From positions 62,001-126,000 of the forward strand of contig NZ_BCVH01000002.1 of the NCBI RefSeq assembly GCF_001591645.1: a stretch of DNA of 64,000 bases, in the 5' to 3' direction. The notes beneath the pieces are model-generated. The model was not told the origin of the DNA. It saw only the letters and a list, made by a program, of their open reading frames with translations, and did no database searches. The stretch's first letter is position 1, and each line of letters opens with the position of its first letter. Below, one piece after another: positions 55,054 through 64,000 of the stretch. The stretch is from Robertmurraya korlensis NBRC 107688. Lineage in GTDB: Bacteria > Bacillota > Bacilli > Bacillales > Cytobacillaceae. A program made the position numbers and the translations under genes.

Positions 55054-55533
55054 CTAAGATTTTTTTACGTTCACGATGATGGCGTCTTTTCCATACTGGA
55101 GGGGTTCATCGGTTTTGATGACACGCTTTCCTTCTATGATGTCTGAAAAAAAGCCATCCGAACATTGATACCCTACGATTGTGCCCAATTCTTCCTTAAA
55201 GTATACATCTTCAATCAACCCGAGTTGCTCTCCTTCGCTAGATAAAAGCATATGTCCGGATAGACCTCGACCAAATGCAACGGAAGAATTAGTGCCCCTT
55301 TTAATTGGCCTAAGCAAAGTTCGGTCCTCAATCATTACTCCATCCGAGCCAAAGGAAGTGACGTCTTGAATATCAAGCAGAGCGGTCCTTTTGACTAGCA
55401 TTCCTTGCTTCACTAGTAAAGATTGGACCGAATCACTTGTCGCAGAAATAATTAGATCATTTACTTCTCCAACCTTTGATCCGCTTTTCTTCTCGTACAC
55501 ACAAACTCCCTTTAGCAAAGTAAATGTCCGCAA
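55054..55533 (-). CDS. yrrD: PRC-barrel domain protein YrrD
   Basis: 159 residues from TTG at 55533, directly after AGAGGTGAT; an ATG seven codons earlier has no SD. Two PRC-barrel repeats: an N-terminal RTFTLLKGVCVYEKKSG with GEVNDLI and a second around SGHMLLSSEGEQLGLIEDVYF. PRC barrels bind RNA or protein (as in RimM); no specific role is known for YrrD. Encoded between recD2 and yrzR. Confidence 0.85.
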   Translation of the reverse strand: MRTFTLLKGVCVYEKKSGSKVGEVNDLIISATSDSVQSLLVKQGMLVKRTALLDIQDVTSFGSDGVMIEDRTLLRPIKRGTNSSVAFGRGLSGHMLLSSEGEQLGLIEDVYFKEELGTIVGYQCSDGFFSDIIEGKRVIKTDEPLQYGKDAIIVNVKKS

Positions 55534-55632
55534 GATATCACCTCTTTCGAACATTACTATTGTTCACGATAAAGCAAAAAATCATTACGTGAAAGGATTT
55601 CCAAATAGATGATCCCTCGGTACTTACTAAAC

Positions 55633-58044
55633 TCAAGTTCCCATAAAGCTATATGGAGTAATTCCTTCCATGCCTATCATTGGATCAACGGATAACAAGT
55701 GCTCTTCTATATTTTGCGATGTGTCTATGCCATTACTCTCTTTTTCGCGAGTTTCTTCTGCGCCACCAATCACCTGTTCCAACTTCATCCGTAAGGTGGT
55801 TAATCTTTCGTTTTCATCTGCCCGTGCAATACCTACCTTTAACGCCTCTTCTTCTCCACAAAGTATTAAAAACTTTTTACTTCTTGTGATAGCTGTATAT
55901 AAAAGATTTCTTCGAAGCATTCGATAATAGCTCTTCACGACAGGGAGGATAACAATTGGAAATTCGCTCCCTTGAGATTTATGAACCGAGCAGCAATAGG
56001 AATGAGTAATTTGTTGTAGGTCACCTCTTGTATAAGTAGCTTCCGCACCCTCAAAGGAAACAACAAGCATGTCCTCTTTCTCCGTATTTTCTTTTGCATA
56101 GAAAATGGATACTATTTCACCAATATCGCCATTAAACACATTATTTTCCGGCTGATTGACGAGCTGTAACACTTTGTCCCCAACACGATAGGTTACATCA
56201 CCAAACTTGATTTCCTTCCTTGATCCATCAGGGTTAGGATTAAAGATTGTTTGCATTAAAGTGTTTAAGCGATCGATACCGGCAGGACCTTTATACATTG
56301 GTGCAAGAACTTGAATATCTTTTGCTGTATATCCTTTACTTTTCGCATTCCGCACGACCTTCTCTACTACATCCGCTATTTGTGTGGCATTACATTTAAA
56401 AAAGGAGCGGTCCTTTTGCTGCATATTAATATTTGCAGGCAGCCGTCCCGATTTTATTTCATGAGCGAGCTCAATAATAGACGACCCTTCTGCTTGCCGG
56501 TAAATATCTGTTAGCCTAACAACAGAAAGAACACCACAGTCTAGAAGATCCTTTAATACCTGTCCCGGACCCACAGAAGGTAGTTGATCTTCATCTCCCA
56601 CCAAAATGACCTGTATCGTCTCGGGTAGTGCTTTAAACAGCTGATTAGCAAGCCAAATATCTAGCATAGACGTTTCATCTACGATTAAAATTTTCCCCTC
56701 TAACGGGTTGTCTTCATCCCTGCTAAATCCTTCTACTCCATTCCATCCTAAGAGCCTATGAATCGTAACAGCCGGAAGCCCAGTTGATTCCGTCATTCGC
56801 TTGGCGGCACGGCCAGTTGGAGCCGCTAAAATAAACGGAAAGGGTTCATCTCCTTTATAATCATTCGGATCTAATGAGCAGCCATGTAACTCAGCATATA
56901 GTTCAACTATCCCTTTAATAACTGTCGTTTTCCCAGTACCTGGGCCACCTGTTAAGATTAGCATCGGTGTCATTAAAGCGGTTTGAATCGCATCCTTTTG
57001 TGTCGGCGCATACTGCACGCCTAACCGGTCCTCAAGACTTCCAAGGGCCAGTAAAAATTCAGAATCCGGGAACTGATCTTCATATTGTGTTTGAGAGACA
57101 ATTTTTTTTATGCTTGTAACGAGTCCCTTTTCAGAGAAAAATAAAGATGGAAGGTACACCCTCATTTCTTCAACGATAATTTTCCCTTCCTCTTCAAGCT
57201 GAATTACTTCAGAACCAATATGAGAAAAATCAATTTCATCACGTTTGCTTTCTTCTAACAACGTCTTTACCCTATCAAGTAATAGCTCTGATTTCATATA
57301 CACATGACCATTTTGCATACATTCAACCTCAAGTGTATATAAGCATGCTGCCTTGATACGGTCAGGATGATTTCCGGATATTCCAAGTTGAAACCCAAGG
57401 TCATCCGCTCTAGTAAATCCAATCCCTTGAATATCCTCTACAAGCTTATATGGATTGGATTGAATGATTTCTACCGTTTGATCTTTATATGCCTGGTAAA
57501 TTCGCATGGAGATTTGCGGACCAAAGCCATATTGGTTTAATGCAACCATCGCCTGCTCTAGACCTTGATGTTCAATAAGGGTATCGTATATTTCCTTTGC
57601 CTTATCCGGGGGCAGCTTCGGTATTTCATCAAGCAAAGAAGGCTGTTGCATAATCTTCGAAATGGCATTTTCCCCTAATACTTCAACTATTTTTTCAGCT
57701 GTTTTCTTCCCGACACCTTTAAATAGCTCACTTGATAAATAGCTCACTACGCCTTGCTTCGTTTGGGGCATATCCTTGCGAAAATGTGTAGCTTGAAATT
57801 GTTGACCAAATTTCGGATGGTCCTTTAATTGTCCATAAAATATGTACGTTTCCTGTTCATGGACTTTTGGAAAATAACCAGTAATGACAGCTTCTTTATC
57901 TTCATAATTCTCATTCGTTTCTTCTACGCGAATTCTTAGAACGGTGTACAAATTTTGTTCATTATGAAAGATTGTGACAAGATGCTTACCTTTTATAAAC
58001 CTGCCTTGATCCTTAAATAAATCGAGCGTTTCTTGTCCCTCCAA
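55633..58044 (-). CDS. recD2: RecD-like DNA helicase RecD2
   Basis: 803 residues, TTG start after GGAGGAG. An N-terminal extension with helix-hairpin-helix-like segments (LFKGVGKKTAEKIVE; LVEDIQGIGFTRADDLG) distinguishes RecD2 from RecBCD-type RecD. The SF1 helicase core has Walker A GGPGTGKTTVI near residue 362, Walker B IVDETSM, and the C-terminal motifs THSYCCSVHKSQGSEF and LLYTAITRSK. It is a 5'-3' helicase for DNA repair and fork maintenance. Confidence 0.96.
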   Translation of the reverse strand: MEGQETLDLFKDQGRFIKGKHLVTIFHNEQNLYTVLRIRVEETNENYEDKEAVITGYFPKVHEQETYIFYGQLKDHPKFGQQFQATHFRKDMPQTKQGVVSYLSSELFKGVGKKTAEKIVEVLGENAISKIMQQPSLLDEIPKLPPDKAKEIYDTLIEHQGLEQAMVALNQYGFGPQISMRIYQAYKDQTVEIIQSNPYKLVEDIQGIGFTRADDLGFQLGISGNHPDRIKAACLYTLEVECMQNGHVYMKSELLLDRVKTLLEESKRDEIDFSHIGSEVIQLEEEGKIIVEEMRVYLPSLFFSEKGLVTSIKKIVSQTQYEDQFPDSEFLLALGSLEDRLGVQYAPTQKDAIQTALMTPMLILTGGPGTGKTTVIKGIVELYAELHGCSLDPNDYKGDEPFPFILAAPTGRAAKRMTESTGLPAVTIHRLLGWNGVEGFSRDEDNPLEGKILIVDETSMLDIWLANQLFKALPETIQVILVGDEDQLPSVGPGQVLKDLLDCGVLSVVRLTDIYRQAEGSSIIELAHEIKSGRLPANINMQQKDRSFFKCNATQIADVVEKVVRNAKSKGYTAKDIQVLAPMYKGPAGIDRLNTLMQTIFNPNPDGSRKEIKFGDVTYRVGDKVLQLVNQPENNVFNGDIGEIVSIFYAKENTEKEDMLVVSFEGAEATYTRGDLQQITHSYCCSVHKSQGSEFPIVILPVVKSYYRMLRRNLLYTAITRSKKFLILCGEEEALKVGIARADENERLTTLRMKLEQVIGGAEETREKESNGIDTSQNIEEHLLSVDPMIGMEGITPYSFMGT

Positions 58045-58085
58045 AGAACTCTCCTCCTCACATAAAAATTCGCTACGAATGAAGC

Positions 58086-58736
58086 TTACTCTTTTTCGAT
58101 TAATTTCTTCCCATAGCCTGCCAACAAGTGATCAGGTTGTAATTCTAACGCTTTTTCAAACATTTCAAGTGCTTTTTCTCCATCTTCCTTAAAACCATAA
58201 GCAACACCTAGGTTATAATAAGCATCTGCATGGGAAGGATCTAGCTCTATGCAGGCTGTAAATTGCTCCATCGCCTGATCGAGCAACTCTTGATTCGCTA
58301 GACATAATCCAAACTGAAAACGAGCTTCTGCATCGTCCCCATTTAGCTCCACACTTCTCTGTAAATATGGTAAGGCTAACTTGGGCTGTTCTAACTGAAT
58401 AAGCGTAAATCCTAGCATAAAATAATTATCACTCGAATGCAGTCCTTTTCTCATCGCCAGTTCAAACATATTTTTTGCTTCTTCTAATTGCTCATTTTCA
58501 AAATATAGATTTCCTACATTGTAATAGGCTGTGGCAGCATTTTCATCGATTTCAATTGCCTTTTGAAAGAATTTTAATGCCTTTTCATTTTCTCCAACAG
58601 CCGATAATACATTTCCAAAGTTTATGTACGATACCGCATCACTAGGATTCTCCTCAATGGCCTTCATAAACAGTCCAGCTGCTTCTTCCCACTTTCCCTC
58701 CTTCATCAATTGAATCCCTTTTTCATTATTATCCAT
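58086..58736 (-). CDS. yrrB: TPR repeat protein YrrB
   Basis: 216 residues, made almost entirely of about six tetratricopeptide repeats (for example SYINFGNVLSAVGENEKALK, AYYNVGNLYFENEQLEEA). It corresponds to B. subtilis yrrB, whose TPR superhelix structure is known, but whose partner is uncertain. It lies between mnmA and recD2. Confidence 0.9.
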   Translation of the reverse strand: MDNNEKGIQLMKEGKWEEAAGLFMKAIEENPSDAVSYINFGNVLSAVGENEKALKFFQKAIEIDENAATAYYNVGNLYFENEQLEEAKNMFELAMRKGLHSSDNYFMLGFTLIQLEQPKLALPYLQRSVELNGDDAEARFQFGLCLANQELLDQAMEQFTACIELDPSHADAYYNLGVAYGFKEDGEKALEMFEKALELQPDHLLAGYGKKLIEKE

Positions 58737-58811
58737 AGTACACGCTCCATTTTAATTGTTTTTTATTATTATAACTTCTTTTCATCTAAGTTTGTCTCTT
58801 TTCATACATAC

Positions 58812-58841
58812 GAAAACCTCGACCATTTAATCGAGGTTTTC
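58812..58841 (-). terminator. Terminator after mnmA
   Basis: GAAAACCTCGA (58812-58822) pairs with TCGAGGTTTTC (58831-58841), 11 bp, with the T tract within the stem. It lies four bases after the mnmA stop. Confidence 0.8.
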
Positions 58842-58844
58842 ATC

Positions 58845-59984
<1,140 letters not shown>

Positions 59985-61127
59985 TTATCTTGTCAGCCTA
60001 CTTACTATTTTTGCCGTAATCTCAGCTGAATTTTCGACCTGCTCTTTTGTATTATAAAGGCCAAAGCTAAATCGTATCGAATTTCTCACTCGCTCTGATT
60101 TTTGACCAAACATTGCTACTAAAACATGGGAAGGATCAATGGAACCTGCCGTACAAGCAGAACCACTTGATACAGCCACTCCTTCCATATCAAGATTCAC
60201 AAGCATCGATTCTACATCTGTGCCTGGAAAGCTTAAGTTTAGTACATGTGGGAGTGAATTTTCAAGCAATCCGTTTACAGAGAAAGTAATATTTTTTGAT
60301 TGAAGGACCTCAAGTATTAGCTTTTTAAACTCGATAAATTGGTTGACCTTCTTTGTTCTCTCCATCGATGCAATTTCAACCGCCTTAGCAAAGCCAGCAA
60401 TAGACGCCACATTTTCTGTCCCAGCACGTCTTTTTCGTTCCTGTTCTCCTCCGAAGGAAAGTGGAGTTAAAGCAATATTTTGCTTTACATATAAAAAACC
60501 AATCCCTTTTGGTCCATTGATTTTATGTGCGGAGACTGATAACAAGTCGACCCCAAGCAACGTTACGTCCAAATCCATTAGACCAAAGGCCTGTACAGCA
60601 TCCGTGTGAAGTTTTGCTTGATGATTTTCTAATATCTTGGCAATTTCGTTAATCGGCTGAATAGCACCCACTTCGTTATTTCCGTACATAATTGTTACGA
60701 GAATGGTTTCATCCCGGAGCGCTTTCTTAAAATCTTCCATCGAGATTTGTCCCGTTTCATCAACAGGTAAATAAGTAACTTCAAAGCCTTCCTTCTCAAG
60801 ACTCTTACATGCATGCAAAACCGCATGATGCTCAATCATGGTCGTAATAATATGGTTGCCTTTGTGATGATAAGATTTTGCAATTCCTACGATAGCAAGA
60901 TTATCACTTTCTGTGCCACCACTTGTAAAAACAATTTCTTCTGGTTTTGCTCCTATGCTTTTCGCAATTATGGTACGAGATTCATCTACAATATGTCTAG
61001 CCGCTCTCCCATAGGAATGTATACTAGACGGGTTTCCAAATTGCTCTTTCATCACAGTAGTCATCGCCTCAATGACATCTGTATGAACAGGAGCCGTTGC
61101 TGCATGATCCAAATATATATGATTCAA
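59985..61127 (-). CDS. yrvO: Cysteine desulfurase (YrvO type), sulfur donor for MnmA
   Basis: About 380 residues from TTG at 61127, after AGGTG; a GTG three codons upstream is in the SD. PLP lysine in SVSAHKINGPKG (near 200), catalytic Cys in SSGSACTAGS (near 322). It frees sulfur from cysteine as a persulfide. The direct link to mnmA on one side and cymR on the other matches B. subtilis yrvO, dedicated to tRNA thiolation; a wider Fe-S role cannot be ruled out. Confidence 0.93.
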   Translation of the reverse strand: MNHIYLDHAATAPVHTDVIEAMTTVMKEQFGNPSSIHSYGRAARHIVDESRTIIAKSIGAKPEEIVFTSGGTESDNLAIVGIAKSYHHKGNHIITTMIEHHAVLHACKSLEKEGFEVTYLPVDETGQISMEDFKKALRDETILVTIMYGNNEVGAIQPINEIAKILENHQAKLHTDAVQAFGLMDLDVTLLGVDLLSVSAHKINGPKGIGFLYVKQNIALTPLSFGGEQERKRRAGTENVASIAGFAKAVEIASMERTKKVNQFIEFKKLILEVLQSKNITFSVNGLLENSLPHVLNLSFPGTDVESMLVNLDMEGVAVSSGSACTAGSIDPSHVLVAMFGQKSERVRNSIRFSFGLYNTKEQVENSAEITAKIVSRLTR

Positions 61128-61178
61128 TCTTTTCACCTACTTAAAAATATCCACTTGAAACTAGCTTTGCCTTTTCCC

Positions 61179-61598
61179 CTATATGTAAAACATATAGGAA
61201 TCTGTCTCTCCGTCATCCGTATGATTTGCTAAATCTTCTAAGGTTGTATTATCCAAAACACCTTTTACCGCATCACGGATTCTCATCCATAATGCACGCT
61301 TCGCAGGCTCTTCATCCTCTATCCCCTCAACTGGACTGATTGGACCTTCTAACACTCGGATTATATCGCCTGCACTAATTTCCTTTGGTCCCTTTGCTAA
61401 TACATAACCGCCATACGCACCTCGAATACTCTTAACAAATCCAGCGTTTCTAAGCGGAGCAATTAATTGCTCTAAATAATGTTCAGATAAATCATTTGCT
61501 TGAGCGATCGTTTTAAGCGATGTTGGTCCTTCACCATGTTTTTTGGCAAGCTCAATCATGATCGTCAGACCATACCGACCCTTTGTTGATATTTTCAT
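61179..61598 (-). CDS. cymR: Rrf2 family regulator CymR
   Basis: 139 residues. N-terminal winged helix MKISTKGRYGLTIMIELAKKHGEG with the wing RGAYGGYVL; no iron-sulfur cysteines are present, which fits CymR rather than IscR. In Bacillus and Staphylococcus, CymR with CysK represses cysteine and sulfur uptake genes. It lies upstream of the cysteine desulfurase and overlaps the YczE-like gene by four bases. Confidence 0.92.
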   Translation of the reverse strand: MKISTKGRYGLTIMIELAKKHGEGPTSLKTIAQANDLSEHYLEQLIAPLRNAGFVKSIRGAYGGYVLAKGPKEISAGDIIRVLEGPISPVEGIEDEEPAKRALWMRIRDAVKGVLDNTTLEDLANHTDDGETDSYMFYI

Positions 61599-62293
61599 AA
61601 ACTAGCACCTCGATTACTAATATCTTCTTTTGTATGTTCAGCCATTCTATCTGTGGAGTGTAACTTTTTTAGGAAATAATCAGTTAATATTTTGCACTGA
61701 GGTAAGGCAATACCCACGATTGGCCCTATTACAAAGCTAAACACGACAGTTCCTATAAATACAGGGCCACCAAGCTGCCACCCAATGATTAGTACGATTA
61801 TTTCTATACAAGCACGGACATATGTAAGCTTCCATCCTGTACTAGCTGTTAAAGCAATCATTAGACTGTCTCTTGGTCCAGCACCAAAGGAAGCTGATAT
61901 ATATAGACCCATTCCATATCCATTTAATAACAATCCAGCGACAAACATCAAAGATTTTCCAATCCAGTCACCTGGTGTTTGAATAATTGGTAGCAAAAAA
62001 TACATATCAATAAAAACACCAACTAAAAGCATATTTAAAAACGCACCGATTTGCGGAAATTCCTTAGATATAATGGAAGCTAATGTTAAAATGGCTACCC
62101 CGACGAGAATCGACCAAGTACCAATCGTTAACCCAAATTGGTAATGAAGACCAACATGAAGAACATCCCATGGAGTAGCACCGATATCTGCCTTTATTAA
62201 AAATACAATTCCAAGGGACATAAGTAATAAACCTAAAAAATAAATAAAAAATCTTGGACCTACTTGCCCCGTCTTCTTAATACCCATTACCAA
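61595..62293 (-). CDS. YczE/YitT-like integral membrane protein
   Basis: 232 residues, probable TTG start with GAGG six bases upstream (ATG at the third codon also possible). About five or six membrane helices; segments such as FLIKADIGATPWDVLHVGL and ISASFGAGPRDSLMIAL are typical of the YczE/YyaS family. The substrate or function is unknown. It is not part of the corresponding B. subtilis locus as I remember it; here it is translationally coupled to cymR, so a link to sulfur metabolism is possible (inference). Confidence 0.8.
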   Translation of the reverse strand: MVMGIKKTGQVGPRFFIYFLGLLLMSLGIVFLIKADIGATPWDVLHVGLHYQFGLTIGTWSILVGVAILTLASIISKEFPQIGAFLNMLLVGVFIDMYFLLPIIQTPGDWIGKSLMFVAGLLLNGYGMGLYISASFGAGPRDSLMIALTASTGWKLTYVRACIEIIVLIIGWQLGGPVFIGTVVFSFVIGPIVGIALPQCKILTDYFLKKLHSTDRMAEHTKEDISNRGASL

Positions 62294-62364
62294 TCAAATC
62301 CTCTAAACAAAATGGTTTCTTGTAAATCTTAACAAAATCCTGACTTATTTAATAGACATTTGAC

Positions 62365-62372
62365 ATTATAGC
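62365..62372 (-). promoter_or_regulatory. Extended -10 promoter of the yczE-like/cymR operon
   Basis: On the minus strand TATAAT (62365-62370) preceded by TGC, an extended -10; no good -35 at 16-18 bases. The 145-base divergent gap to rarA also carries TTGACA on the plus strand (near 62361), without a well-spaced -10. Confidence 0.5.
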
Positions 62373-62438
62373 ATAATAGTATGCAAATAACACGAACGTA
62401 TGTTACCTTTAGGTAAAACGATAAACGGAGCGATAAAT

Positions 62439-63707
62439 ATGAACGGGAAGCCACTTGCCTTCCGAATGCGTCCTAGGACGATCGATGAGATAATTGGTCA
62501 ACAGCACCTCGTCGGTGAAGGAAAGATTATTCAGCGTATGGTTAAAGCAAAACAGCTTTCATCGATGATTCTTTATGGGCCACCTGGCGTTGGAAAAACA
62601 TCTATTGCTAGCGCGATTGCAGGCAGTACAAAGTATGCCTTTCGGACCTTAAACGCAGTGACTAATAACAAAAAGGATCTTGAAGTAGTAGCCGCAGAAG
62701 CAAAAATGTCCGGTAAGGTTATTCTCTTACTTGATGAGGTTCACCGTCTGGATAAAGCGAAGCAGGATTTTCTCCTTCCTCATTTAGAAAATGGAGCCAT
62801 TGTTCTAATAGGGGCCACAACCAGCAATCCGTATCATGCCATTAACCCGGCGATCCGTAGTCGCTGTCAAATCTTTGAGCTAAAGCCATTAACATCAAAT
62901 GAAATAAAAAGAGCACTTATTTCTGCACTGCAGGATAAGGACCGGGGGTTAGGAACCTACGACGTTCACATATCAGACGAAGCAACAGAACACTTTGCCA
63001 GTGCTTCAAATGGTGATGTTAGGAGTTCCCTCAATGCACTTGAACTAGCCATTATTTCTACAGAACCTGATAAGAATGGCAGCATTTTGATTGATCTTGA
63101 AATAGCTGAGGAATGTTTACAAAAAAAGAGCTTTTCACATGACCGCAATGGGGATGCACATTACGATGTTCTTTCTGCTTTTCAAAAATCAATACGAGGC
63201 AGTGATGTAAATGCAGCGCTTCATTACTTAGGGAGACTCGTAGTGGCAGGTGATTTGGTTAGTATAAGTAGAAGACTGATTGTAATTGCCTACGAAGACA
63301 TTGGCCTTGCCAATCCTCAAGCAGGTGCTAGAACCCTAGCTGCCGTCGAAACAGCTGAACGTCTAGGATTTCCAGAAGCACGGATTCCGCTAGCTAACGC
63401 AGTCATTGAGTTATGCCTATCGCCGAAGTCAAATACAGCTTATAAAGCATTGGATCTAGCAATCGCTGATATCGAGGCAGGGCTAAGCGGTGAAGTCCCC
63501 CTTCACTTAAGGGATGCTCATTATAAAGGAGCCGCTTCTCTTGGACGAGGCATTGATTATTTGTATCCGCATGACTACGAAAACGGATGGGTAAAACAGC
63601 AGTATTTGCCAGATAAAATAAAAAAGAAGGTTTATTATAAGCCGAAAAAGACTGGAAAGTTTGAGCAGGCACTTGCCTTGATCTATGAAAAGCTCATGAA
63701 AAATTAA
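62439..63707 (+). CDS. rarA: Replication-associated recombination protein RarA (MgsA)
   Basis: 422 residues from ATG at 62439 (CGGAG upstream); a longer in-frame start at 62400 lacks an SD. AAA+ ATPase with Walker A GPPGVGKT (47-54), Walker B LLLDEVHR, and the MgsA C-terminal tetramerisation domain with RGSDVNAALHYLGRL and GAASLGRGIDYLYPHDY. It acts at stalled replication forks. Equivalent to B. subtilis yrvN; plus strand between the cymR operon and tcdA. Confidence 0.96.
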   Translation: MNGKPLAFRMRPRTIDEIIGQQHLVGEGKIIQRMVKAKQLSSMILYGPPGVGKTSIASAIAGSTKYAFRTLNAVTNNKKDLEVVAAEAKMSGKVILLLDEVHRLDKAKQDFLLPHLENGAIVLIGATTSNPYHAINPAIRSRCQIFELKPLTSNEIKRALISALQDKDRGLGTYDVHISDEATEHFASASNGDVRSSLNALELAIISTEPDKNGSILIDLEIAEECLQKKSFSHDRNGDAHYDVLSAFQKSIRGSDVNAALHYLGRLVVAGDLVSISRRLIVIAYEDIGLANPQAGARTLAAVETAERLGFPEARIPLANAVIELCLSPKSNTAYKALDLAIADIEAGLSGEVPLHLRDAHYKGAASLGRGIDYLYPHDYENGWVKQQYLPDKIKKKVYYKPKKTGKFEQALALIYEKLMKN

Positions 63708-63736
63708 CGGACAAGGCGTTTGCTTTGTCCGTTTTT
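63707..63736. terminator. Terminator between rarA and tcdA
   Basis: ACGGACAA (63707-63714) pairs with TTGTCCGT (63725-63732), then TTTT on the plus strand. It overlaps the rarA stop and is followed closely by the tcdA stop. Confidence 0.8.
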
Positions 63737-63745
63737 AATCACCTA

Positions 63746-64000
63746 TTAACTATCTTTAACTGTCGATATTTTTATGTCTTTTAATAGCTCACGAATAACA
63801 TAGCTTGCCATAATAAGCCCCGCGACCGATGGGACGAAGGCATTTGATGAAGGTGGCATTTTTGCCTTCCTTATCTCCGCATCCTCTTTCCCAACTACTT
63901 TTCGAACATCCTCACGAATGACGATGGGACTTTCATCTGAAAAAACTACTGGTATTCCTTTTCTAATTCCTTCTTTACGTAGACGTGTACGAATGACCTT
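63746..64000 (-). CDS. tcdA: tRNA threonylcarbamoyladenosine dehydratase, 3' part
   Basis: The last 84 residues of a gene entering from the right edge. They include VVFSDESPIVIREDVRK, DAEIRKAKMPPSSNAFVPS and GLIMASYVIRELL, the C-terminal part of TcdA/YrvM, which cyclises t6A37 in tRNA (E1-like fold). The nucleotide-binding N-terminal part is outside the window. Same position next to rarA as in B. subtilis. Confidence 0.9.
   Translation of the reverse strand, partial: KVIRTRLRKEGIRKGIPVVFSDESPIVIREDVRKVVGKEDAEIRKAKMPPSSNAFVPSVAGLIMASYVIRELLKDIKISTVKDS

Noticed and set aside
60813-61232. 139-codon plus-strand frame over the cysteine desulfurase
   Set aside because: Antisense to a gene with intact catalytic motifs; Cys/Met/Arg-rich composition and no SD.
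62294-62438. 6S RNA or another housekeeping ncRNA near rarA
   Set aside because: The gap is too short for 6S RNA and shows no long-stem structure; the rarA-tcdA gap is shorter still.

Overview
The window is a gene-dense, AT-rich stretch of chromosome from an endospore-forming Bacillaceae bacterium. Sporulation and germination genes (yqfCD, spoIIP, gpr, sigK, sda, a YjcZ-type tiny membrane protein), the comE late-competence locus, a CIRCE-controlled hrcA-grpE-dnaK-dnaJ operon and a T-box in front of alaS all point to the Bacillus group. Gene order follows two blocks of the B. subtilis map (phoH-yqeG and mtnN-tcdA), joined here by a short segment with psd, pssA, pepF, sigK and tiny genes. Most genes are on the minus strand; GTG and TTG starts with strong Shine-Dalgarno (SD) sequences are common. 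I see no insertion sequence, prophage, CRISPR array, tRNA or rRNA.

Layout. 1-6761 (minus): pgpH (partial), phoH, yqfD, yqfC, yqfB, floA, yqeZ, yqeY, rpsU. 6973-7896 (plus): Na/Pi-type transporter yqeW. 7923-16548 (minus): deoC, mtaB, rsmE, prmA, dnaJ, dnaK, grpE, hrcA, with promoter and CIRCE at 16564-16630. 16634-22586 (minus): hemW, lepA, yqxA, spoIIP, gpr. Then rpsT (+), holA (-), yqzM (+), comEC-comEB-comEA (-), and divergent comER (+). 29167-34245 (minus): yqeM, rsfS, yqeK, nadD, yqeI, aroE, yqeH, yqeG, mainly ribosome assembly and cofactor genes. 34305-34660: sda (+), with a cluster of DnaA boxes and a LexA-like box. 34705-39078: psd (-), pssA (+), pepF (-), a YjcZ-like gene (-) and an uninterrupted sigK (-).

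39184-40061 is the least ordinary part: about 0.9 kb holding up to five very small minus-strand ORFs with good SD sites, one recognisable as YrzI family, under a strong SigA-type promoter and with an unusual set of complementary hairpins. From 40120 the order is yrhC, mtnN, yrrS, pbpI, greA, udk, the trhP2-trhP1-trmR tRNA wobble-uridine genes, mltG, yrzB, ruvX, ireB, alaS with its T-box, yrrI, yrzQ, yrzR, yrrD, recD2, yrrB, mnmA, a cysteine desulfurase, cymR and a YczE-like membrane protein (all minus), then rarA (+) and the 3' part of tcdA (-).

Functional themes: tRNA modification (mtaB, trhP1/2, trmR, mnmA with its sulfur donor, tcdA), ribosome biogenesis (rsmE, prmA, yqeH, rsfS, yqeI, ruvX, lepA), protein folding, sporulation control, DNA uptake and DNA repair. 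I found no large unknown system. The best candidates for something undescribed are the microprotein cluster, the hairpin switch before yrzI, a terminator-like structure before trmR, and terminators whose 3' arm is the SD of the next gene.
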